From Siderastrea siderea (lineage: Eukaryota > Cnidaria > Anthozoa > Scleractinia > Rhizangiidae), in assembly GCA_964030785.1 (NCBI GenBank), contig OZ034970.1, positions 42,594,635 to 42,658,634 on the forward strand: a DNA stretch of 64,000 nucleotides, given 5' to 3'. The notes under the pieces are model-generated. The model saw nothing but the letters and a program-made list of their open reading frames with translations, ran no database searches and was not told where the DNA came from. This document shows, piece after piece, positions 55,310 to 64,000 of the stretch (within the stretch, counting starts at the first letter, position 1; every line of letters starts with the position of its first letter). The position numbers and the translations under genes are program-made.

Positions 55310-58300
55310 ATATTATAAAACTTGTTAAATAATACATATTGCGAAGTTGGCGAATTTTGTCTCGTTCTATATATTGAAACAGTCACCTAATATGTGTTTG
55401 TCTGACCACCGTTTTTGACAGAGTTGCTAGTTGCAAGAAACTCTTACGTTTCTTTCGTGCTCTCCAAACTTCCTGCGTGCATCCATAACTCGATGAATGC
55501 ACGCTAAAGCATGAACCAATTGTTAAGTAAACAAGAAAAACAAGAATTCACTTTTCCTGAGGCTGTGTGACTAAAGAAAACTAAACAGAAAACCAAAGAT
55601 GATAACTTAACATAGCTCCATATTACGACGTACGATTTAGACAGGAATGTGAGGATAGATTTGCATAATAATAATGATAATAAGAAAAGCTTAAAATTAT
55701 TTTTGAAAAAGCCAGAGGTATTACCGAGTGGTATTTTAAAATTAAACAGGCTTTGAAATTTGCTTAAATGCCAAACTTAATAAAGTCAGTTCGTGATAAA
55801 ACTCCGAGCTCATTGCGTTTCCAAATTGTTTCTGAAATATGAGGTTGTTTTTATCTTTTGGGACACTTCTTTCTTTCCGCTTTCGCAATATATTCCGTGA
55901 AATTAGCATTTCGGATAGTCATCATAGAGCGAAATTTCAGTCACAAGTACACATTGCTTGCTCACTTATTTGTTTATTTATTTATTTAATAGTGTCCAAA
56001 ATCAATGGGAAAAATTCCTTTTTTCGCGAAGGAGGGAGGAGGAGGGAAGGAGACTGAGAGCGATTAAAGGTTTGGCAATGAGAGGAACAGCGTTAATTTC
56101 ATATTTCTTGGAATTTTCGCCTAGTTAGTTTGGTGACGGCGAACTCTTCTAGTACGCTTATACCGCTTTTCCTAGAATAAAAGTTCCCGTGTGTTAAAAA
56201 TCGTTTAAAAATGAATTCATCGAGCCGTTAAAGACGACCCAGAAAGCGAGCGAGGCATCCAGAAATTTATTTATTCTTATACAAGCCTGAATTGGTTAAA
56301 TATGTACTCCTTCCCAAAACGACTCAGGGCATTTTCTTAACTTTACTTTTTGACCGTTTATCAAGCATTGATATAATGATGTGGGCTTTTGCTGGCAAGT
56401 AAAAAACTGTACAAAGCCTTTATTACCAGGCCTGGTGTAAAACATTGCTCGGGAGTTATGTTTAGATTCATCTGACATAAACAAAGTTGGAATTAATAAC
56501 TTTTCCTCTGATTCGTTTTGTTGTGCGTTTCCAGATTTATTGTGGCTTACATCCCCTTAAACAAGGCTAGCCGTCTACCGGGGACTTTTTCCTGGGACTC
56601 TGCAGTTAAGCTTCAGAACGTACTGAAAACGTTCTAAGTAACAACACAACGACAGTGGGATTTGGTTTTATCTTACTATTCATCTGGTAAACGAGAAAAA
56701 AAATGCTTCGATTATAATCTACCAATATCAACAATATTCAGTATCATACCAGCATAGTGCCTTAGGACTACCATAGTATTGTGCTCGCAGTCATGTCGGC
56801 ATATTTATGTACCCCCAGACCGAACACTCTTCTCCCGTCATCGGCACGTTTCCCATTCAATCTCGGCGTTTTATATGGTTTGAGTTCATTGCTGGTTCTT
56901 GCCTTATTCGAAGTATTTTCTCAGGTTTTTTTATTATTGATTTTAGTGAAATAAAAGTTTACATAGATGAGTGTTTTTGCTTTTTCTTGCAAAGTGAAAC
57001 ACTAATGAACAAAGGAACACCCCCGAAAGCATTGCAATTTCCCAATAATAATAAATAAATAAATAAATAAATAAAACAACTTTGTTCTTTCTCTTGTCAA
57101 TAGCGGATGCGGTTTCAACATCATTTATGATAAATGCTTGCCATTGGCAGCTGTCACTGTCTGTAGCAGCTAGCAGTTGCAGTGCTATGCACAGTACCGC
57201 TGTGACCTATTGAAGATTTTTTTTTTTGTCAACTCTTCATTTTTGACATCCTAGTTGACTTCTTTCATAAAACTGACACCGTGGTGGCTTCCGTTTTAAG
57301 AGCGGCTTTTTTTTTCTGACTGGGTGAGGATTGGCACATCAGTGGAAAATCAGGGTTCTTAATATTTTGTCTACAGGTAACCTATGGTAAGCCACTTAAC
57401 CCGGTATATTTATTTTGTTCGAATTATGTTTATATTTCATGAAAAATTTGAAAAAAAACCGTTACGGCCGTACATTGCTTCAAAATGCCTAAAATGAAAG
57501 CGATTTTCACGACCACTAAAACCTTGGCTTGCAAAAGCGCAACGGGAAACTAGACTTGAACGAGCTCAGATATTGATTAAGGACATATTTACGCAAAATT
57601 TGAGGCTAAAAGTAGGATTATAGATGTAATCCTAAATTTCTCGTGATGGAGCAAAGATAGCTAATATTCTGATGTTTCAAAATCTCAATCTAGAGCTCTT
57701 TTTCAAAGAGTCAGTTCTATGTCCGGTATAACTCAGACTGACTCAAAAATTCGGTTGCAATATCTGGAAGTGTTGTCCTTACCCAGAATATAAAAATCAG
57801 TTTGGTACTTTTCATCGCTCCCAAGAATGAGCGCGTGTCATTTTGACAAAATCACAACGCTAACATGTCAACAACTTGCAACGATCAATTCGCCGTCCTG
57901 GACATAATAGCCACAACTCGAACAAAAAACTGTACATTCCATCTCAATCTGGCCCTGAAACTCTTTAAGAAACCTTATTATAAGCTTACCTTTCATACAT
58001 AATGGTTGACGATTGATTTATAGCCTATTTTCCTATCAAATTGGCTCTTCAACTCCAAAGGTCAACAAGAAGTAAATCCCTTAGGTCACGAACATCGCTT
58101 CTCTTGCCACTTCGTCCTTCATTTCAGCTGCGACGTTGCTCTAATGTTAAAAAAATATATATATTTGTGAATATCGCTGCCATATGGATGGCCTTTTCTT
58201 GTAGAAATTAAAATCAAACCTACCTGTCAACCTGACACAAAGATCGCGAAGGGACGGCTGTTTATGTTATTAGTGTCACGCAATCTTTAAGGTCAGCGGG

Positions 58301-59640
58301 CTACAGGCTAATCGTCCCAACACCACCCCTTCCCCTAGTACCGTGTCTAAAGAAGACATACCACTGTAAAATGTCTCAGTATGTTAGCAATTTCTGAAAC
58401 GAAGGACCAATAAGTAGAAAAGCCATTAGTAAAGGGAGGCTTGTAAACCGAGGGCAGGCTAAGGACTGAAAGGGGACAATCAAGTCGTCATTGGTCAGTT
58501 GTGTACTCGCTGTGTACTTATCTGTGAGCGCTATCAACAACTGGCTGAACTTTTCTGACACCTGGGAAATGATTTTCTAACAGTCCCTTTGGGTGGTCGC
58601 TTATCGAAAACAACAACAACAACAAAGATGTCAAATTTCTGGCCTAAAAAAGTGGCGTGGTCCCATGGTACCTAAGGTCACGGGAGGAGATTCGTCAGCA
58701 ACCCCCACCCTTGTACTATGGTGGTGGTGGAGGTATGACTTTGCTTGTATCCCTCGTAAGAGCCAGCACAAATTATTCTGCTCTCTTTTTGACAACAAAA
58801 ATGAAAAAAATCAAAATCAAAAGGGGTCTTAAAAGCAAACTGAGTGCAGTGTTCACACTTCAATTTCCATTGCTGGAGAGATTTTAGCTGATAAACTCCC
58901 GTCCAGTTGTTCTGTAGAACTTTCCACGGATTTCTTTTTTTTTTTACCAAGCAACAGTCCTTTTACCTTTGGCAGAGTAACGAACCTCGTAGAATGAATG
59001 AACAAATCGGTTGCTTTGGTATGCAGTGTTTTGGCAGTTTCAGGAAAGGTTTGCGTAGTTTCCGTGCGCATGATAATTTAATTGAACTTAATTGAATTTA
59101 TGATCGATAACAACAATGGCACGAAGTTTTATAGGTTTTATGTTAACACTCACTGAATTTATCGGATGTTACACAAGAAGAGATGATGGACATCAATTGT
59201 TCATTCCAGCGTATAGTCGGGGGACACTGCACCCTAGTCAAGAGAAGTCAAGTGTCCGACATAATTCCCCTTCTTTCCTGTAAGAGGGACATTTTGGGGC
59301 ACAAAAAGGCGGTAGGGATCAGCGATGTTGAATCCGAGGTTGAATTAATATTACCACTTTCGTCGATCTTTAACCCATCATCTGACATTTCGGAACTTAC
59401 GATCTGCCCTTCACACCGCTCCTCTCTGGGCATCGGATGGCGTAGAGGTTAGCAGCGTTGCCGTGTTCCAGTTGACCTGTGTAGTCATGGTAAAGAGGGA
59501 AAATCGCGCAAGGCAGATCGCGGTATTAGCAAAGCCCTTTCCAAGACGATCCTTCGCCGCACGAGGATATTTGTTGCGGCTGGCTCGGGTACGTATGACA
59601 GTTTGTTTAAAGTATTTAAAGTCAATAAAATCTGAGCACC
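55310..59640. other. No gene supported
   Basis: AT-rich with an AAAT-type microsatellite (57041-57075), the second copy of the dispersed repeat at 57140-57310 (see 26230), and several short ORFs without family resemblance. A minus-strand ORF at 59248-59433 has a polar, Ser/Asp-rich composition that could be an exon but lacks recognisable splice context. Confidence 0.4.
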
Positions 59641-59644
59641 AGTA

Positions 59645-59835
59645 GTCCCTTCTTCCGCTCAGGGATAGTCGAGCGAGAAGAAAACGCGACCGAACGCAAT
59701 AGTCACCTTCCGCGCGGAAAAACGATGCGCGGGTGAGGAGCTTGCAACCTGCGCAACTCCTGCGTGCATTTGTATATTTTCAGTTTCCCTCCACTATCCC
59801 TGAACAGAAGGAGGGACTTCTCGCAGTCCAAGGTT
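59645..59835. repeat. Possible foldback element
   Basis: gctcagggatagtcgagcgag on the left and its partial complement (ctccactatccctgaac) on the right; the arms are short and imperfect. Confidence 0.4.
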
Positions 59836-59943
59836 CCAATGCCTTTTACCGACCCAATTTTTTAGCTGTAACGTTGCGTGAATTATAATTCAGCTCATTC
59901 TGTGGCAAATCGCGCAATTGTTACCTGGTAACAATATTCCATT

Positions 59944-60010
59944 TAGACTGAAATGTTAGCCCTCTCCCCCCTGGGGTTTAGGGGGAGGAAACGACTGACA
60001 TTTCAGACTA
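59944..60010. repeat. 67-bp hairpin
   Basis: tagactgaaatgt ... acatttcagacta with a further cctcccc/ggggagg match inside; a small stem-loop of unknown origin. Confidence 0.5.
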
Positions 60011-60835
60011 TATTCGTTGAATAATCAGTGCTACAGTGCATTGTGGTTAACAAACATTTCATTTTGCGACAGGAATATGCTGCAGGTGCAGGTGTAATTT
60101 GAGTGCTGAAACAACACCAACCACAGAAGCTCGTACCCAAAGCCCTAGCGACTCAACGCTTGACATCACAACGGTCATAGGAAACATTTCCTTGGTAGGT
60201 TGATGTTTCAGATTATGAAAGCTTTTTTTGACGATCATAATTATATCTTATTAAAGTTGGTTTCATCCTTGCAGATCACTTAGCCTAAACTACGGGGTGC
60301 GCGCTAACTTTTTTTTATCAGCCGTTTGATTTATAGAGAAGCCTGTCAAGGTGCGCGTTTACATATATGCAGTAGTTTTCTACAACTTAATTTTAAATAT
60401 CTGCCGTAACATTCCGGAAGTGAAGTAACCTATTTAGTTGTTGGGCTTCATATGACTTCGTTTTGCCTGCTCAGTCTCTTGGCATTTTGTTATATCGGGG
60501 TGCAATTGTACATTATTTTGAACCCAATTACCAGAGAAATTAGCGAATTTTTTTGGGAACTTAAAACAGTTAAAACGGCAGGTCCCCGACTTAGTTTTGC
60601 AGACCTTTCTTTCTTTCAACGGCCCTGAGGTGTTGCCACGGTAACTGCTATGATGTCATAAGTAGCCTGAAGAGCTGTCCAACAGCAGTGTTGTAAAGTA
60701 AGATATTTCTACCTTACCCGCGTGAACAGGAATATATTTTTAATCGTTTCAAAAAAAACCTTTAACAGCACGAAACTTTTTCAAGCCTAATTAAATAACG
60801 AAACAATCTCTTATTGCTTTGCAAAATGGGTGCAC
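60011..60835. other. No gene seen
   Basis: AT-rich sequence without recognisable coding or repeat structure. Confidence 0.45.
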
Positions 60836-62324
60836 CAATCTCGTACCCAGAGTCCACTGGCTTTTTGGTCAGCGGGAGGGCGCCTGTAGAGACTCTGGGA
60901 TAATGGAATTTTTTATCCCAGAAAACGTGGGATTCCGGTTTTAGTGCGCATGCTTAAGTTCAAAACGGAAGTCAAATGTCCCAGAATGGCAGCCATGTAA
61001 TCCGTACACCAGAGGCACGGTTGATTCTTACACACGATTGAAGGCAGTTGAAATTTTTGAACAAGAGAAGTAGAGTGAAAGATAGAGCGTCTGGCGCCGT
61101 CTCTGGAGCCTTCGGTAAGTGTCTTTCTTTGATACTTTGGTATCAGAAAATTATATATACGCAGTGAGTTCCACAACTTAAATATCCTGCTTTATCTTCC
61201 AAATCTTTCATATCGTAATTATTTACAATCCCAATATGTATGAATGGTAAAATCGTTGGACGTTACTTTGGTCATCGAAGTATTTTTAGGCCTTACATCA
61301 GATTTTCGAATTACCATTGTAGAGTACTATTTTTTTCTAGATTTTGGTATGGAGTTCGAATATTCATTTGTCCATTTTCTTGCACATAAAAATAAGTAAT
61401 AAATTATTATCGTTTTTCACAACGATTTGCTGTGAGATGCATATTTGCTTCAAATGCAGGTTTTTGGCCTCTTTTGTTCCTCTGTTGGAAAGGGCATCCC
61501 AATATTTCATCATGCGCTCTCTTCCTCCTCCTTCTCTTTCAGCGTTTTGCAATATAATTTTTATTACATGTCTGGATAGATTTACCTCCACTTTCTCATA
61601 ACTATCTTCCGCGTCTGTAGGCTTTTGTAGAGGCTTCGAAAGATTGGTTAAGAACAGAGAGATCTAGTTCTTGCGCTGTGCTTGTTTTCAATTTTCCTCC
61701 GTTTTAAGCCGTGCGAAGGACTTCGATCCGCGATAGTTCTTCTGTAATTTTAACTTTCAGTCATTGTACATGAAGCTACTTTTCCTCTTTTCCCATTCTT
61801 TGTTATTGCAGATATTGTTAAAAGTGTCAACCGTTTCAATTATCCCATTTATTTGATGACAGGATCGGCAAATTGGAGTTGCTACAAACCAGTTAAACGT
61901 CAATGTCGTGTTCCGTCCATCGAGTCAGCTACGAGCAGAACGGCCGCGGCAATGATCTTCCATCGAAGCTGCTTGTATTTTCACGGTGATTCACCGTCAG
62001 ACGACGGCACTGCATAGCAAATTACCGCACAAAAACGGCTAAAGTTATTCAGACTGGTGCCCGTCCGAAAAATACTTTATTTACCATCAAACTTTCAATG
62101 AAACTGAGTTGGTCGAAGGCTTCCAGTTTGTTGGCTACAAGCTACTCAATCAGCCAATCCAAAAAATTCTATTTTTCCTTAGGTTTCCGGTTCAGTGAAA
62201 TTTCCGCCGTTCCCTTTGTTTTATGATCAGCCAATCAAAAAAATAGATTTTTTCCATTATCCCAGAGTCTCTACTGGCGACCACCCGCTGACCAAAAAGC
62301 CAGTGGACTCTGGGTACGAGATTG
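60836..62324. mobile_element. 1.49-kb TIR element
   Basis: Ends CAATCTCGTACCCAGAGTCC and complement, similar for about 75 bp (ctttttggtcagcggg, then gagactctgggataatgg). No transposase found between the arms, so it is probably non-autonomous. Target duplication unclear; tgcac occurs close to both outer ends but not flush. Confidence 0.8.
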
Positions 62325-62333
62325 TAGCTGCAC

Positions 62334-63869
62334 GTGTCCAGCAGTTCGACGGTAGCAGATCATTGTAGAGCGTTCGCCCTGAGTGACCCAAAGGAGCCTA
62401 CGTTTCAGTCTGTTTGCGATCAAGGACACACTGATGCATGTGACCGCTGTGAGATGCTTGCTTCAGTAATTCGAGAAATAGAAGCAGGCCTGGTTGCAAC
62501 AAGGTGGCAACATGTCGTCCGAGGTGAAGGAAGAACTTTGTTTTAGAGTAAAACAGGCCAAAGCCACAATCTGGCTGTGGAAATCGCATCTTCTGCGCTC
62601 GGTCAACCGGGATACTGCGCGCGTGGAGGTATTGGAAGAGCTGGACGATTCGTCAGTACTATTAGTACAAGACTGGGCAATGAAATATTTGCCCAGAAAG
62701 TACAGAGAGAGCAAAACCGACTGGTTTGGGAAACGCGGGATCCCGTGGTACGTGACAGTGGTGACAAGAAGGGATGCTAAGGGAGAATTGCCGAAGATAA
62801 CATTCGTTCACATTTTCCCAGAGTTCAGCCAGGATAGCTGTGCTGTAATCGCAGTCATGGTGGACGGTATCAAACAGCTGAAGATAACCATTCCTAGCCT
62901 GAAGTCTGTTTTCTATCGTTAGGATAACGCTGGTTGTTACCACTGTGGCGCAACTATTTCCTGTGCTAGAGTCCTTGGACTGCACGATGACCTCTCAGTT
63001 AAGCGGCTAGATTTTTCCGATCCTCAAGGTGGAAAAGGGTCGTGTGCCCGAAAAGCTGCAACGATCAAATCTCACATGAAAATTCCACCTCAACTCTGGC
63101 AACGACAACGAGTCACCCGCCCAAATGAAGGATGCAATTCTGTCCTCCGATGGAGTGCCAGTAGTTATCGTCACTCTGTGCGAATCAGTCACGGTATCCA
63201 AAATGCCTCCCTTAAAGATAGAAGGAGTCAGTCTTCTGAACAACGTCAAGTATGAAAGATGATGCGATCCGCGTTTGGAGAGCGTATGACATTGGCCCTG
63301 GAAAGATAACTCCAACAGAAAAGCTGCAGTGTCCATCTCTAGCTGAAATGCCTGCTCTCACAGTAACTTCGACGCAGCCAAGCAGCTTTGCTTCAGTGAA
63401 ACAAAGGAGAACGCACGTCTCACCAAATGAAGATCAAGTGGAACAGGAGGCTAAAAATGAAGATGATACAAGAGGAGCGGCACAAGCAGTCTTCACGCGT
63501 CCTGGGGAGGGATGCACACAAACCTTCCTGAGACATTCCTCAATGCAGCGACACCTCGACTGTGGTAAGCATAAACGAGCGCTTGAGCGGGAAACACTGT
63601 TATACAGAGCTGCCGTCACCTATGCTGAAATTCTCGAGGGGCAGACTGCAGGCGTGCCAGAGCTTAACACTGTTACAAGGCCAGTCTCTCCACATTGCGA
63701 TTCCACCTTGCCAGTGGGATGGGCCCTCAAGTCTGGTTCTTCTCGAAGGGTTAGATTTACGCCCAGTCAGAAAAGCTATCTAGACGAAAAATTTAGACTA
63801 GGTGAGCAATCTGGTCAGAAGTCAGATCCTGTATCCGTCTCCCAGGCAATTATCAACAAGAAGGACTAA
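62334..63869 (+). pseudogene. Multicopy transposase-like / C2H2 gene, broken
   Basis: Three consecutive reading segments look like one protein. The first (62334-62510) has a Cys-rich CDQGHTDACDRC region; after a frameshift the second (62494-62922) reads WLWKSHLLRSVN, LDDSSVLLVQDWAMKYLP and DWFGKRGIPWYV, then a stop where the family has Ser in R-S-DNAGCYH; and 63252-63869 has a C2H2-like CTQTFLRHSSMQRHLDCGKH and a GWALKSGSSRRVRFTPSQKS tail. I recognise this layout from multicopy cnidarian and fish genes of probable transposon origin with an acidic DxxGCYH segment, but cannot name the superfamily. At least one frameshift and two stops break it. Confidence 0.55.
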
Positions 63870-64000
63870 CATGTCCAAATGACGCTATAATTATTTTTAG
63901 AACACCACTACAACTGTTGATGTTGATAACAAATCAAGGCTGATGACGATGCAAATAGAGCATTTCATTAGCACCTCTTTTTTCGTTTACAGTTTCTTAA

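Noticed and set aside
54618..55332. Long overlapping ORFs of 114-162 codons in satellite B with repetitive YIGEI/RRCTSARYQ-like peptides.
   Set aside because: The 55-bp period shifts frame each monomer and all three frames are open; there is no start or codon signal of a gene.
59248..59433. Ser/Asp-rich minus-strand ORF that could be an exon.
   Set aside because: No splice signals or homologous partner could be supported.
1..64000. A coordinated new biological system such as a defence island or biosynthetic cluster.
   Set aside because: Nothing on either strand forms a multi-gene functional set; the organised structure is receptor duplication plus mobile DNA.

Overview
The window looks like nuclear DNA of an anthozoan cnidarian, most likely a stony coral; this is an inference. 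It is AT-rich and gene-poor, with intronless rhodopsin-type GPCRs, GT-AG introns in a monocarboxylate-transporter-like gene, eukaryotic tRNA-Glu genes, and dense MITEs, foldback elements, BEL/Pao and CR1-like relics. No bacterial operon, CRISPR array or prophage is visible.

The backbone is a cluster of class A GPCR paralogues with melatonin-receptor-like traits (NRY in place of DRY), nearly all on the minus strand. Two are intact (366-1379 and 30182-31210). Two close paralogues (4220-5252 and 47600-48631) each carry one different Gln-to-stop change. One (24850-25795) has lost its start, Asp2.50 and its TM7 frame. One (19745-21527) is split and internally deleted. A plus-strand stub lies at 26047. 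Flanking DNA is duplicated with the genes as blocks A, B and C. The first round is A (1-3964), B (3957-5850), a BEL element (12150-17450), C (21500-23222). The second is A' (29792-33186), B' (47341-49136), a shortened BEL copy (49400-51260), C' (51497-53403). About 14 kb separates A' from B' and holds the transporter remnant, a six-copy tRNA-like array and two tRNA-Glu genes.

Because the blocks are duplicated, several insertions can be compared with an empty site in the other copy. This defines a 508-bp Mutator-like element with a RecQ-type helicase fragment (2122-2629, 9-bp duplication), a 5.8-kb TA-flanked element whose ends are packed with GGAGTTA/TAACTCC repeats and which contains four younger insertions (5855-11677), and a 252-bp element in the BEL gag region (13688-13939). 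Other striking structures are a 1-kb foldback (15514-16516), a 650-bp near-perfect palindrome (18840-19489), and a 55-bp satellite with a palindromic core and a four-monomer higher-order repeat (53523-55302), itself interrupted by a MITE.

The right end (55.3-64 kb) has little that is recognisable until a 1.5-kb TIR element (60836-62324) and a broken multicopy transposon-like C2H2 gene (62334-63869). Functionally the window is a birth-and-death chemoreceptor or neurotransmitter-type GPCR locus reshaped by segmental duplication and transposition; no new multi-gene pathway could be supported.
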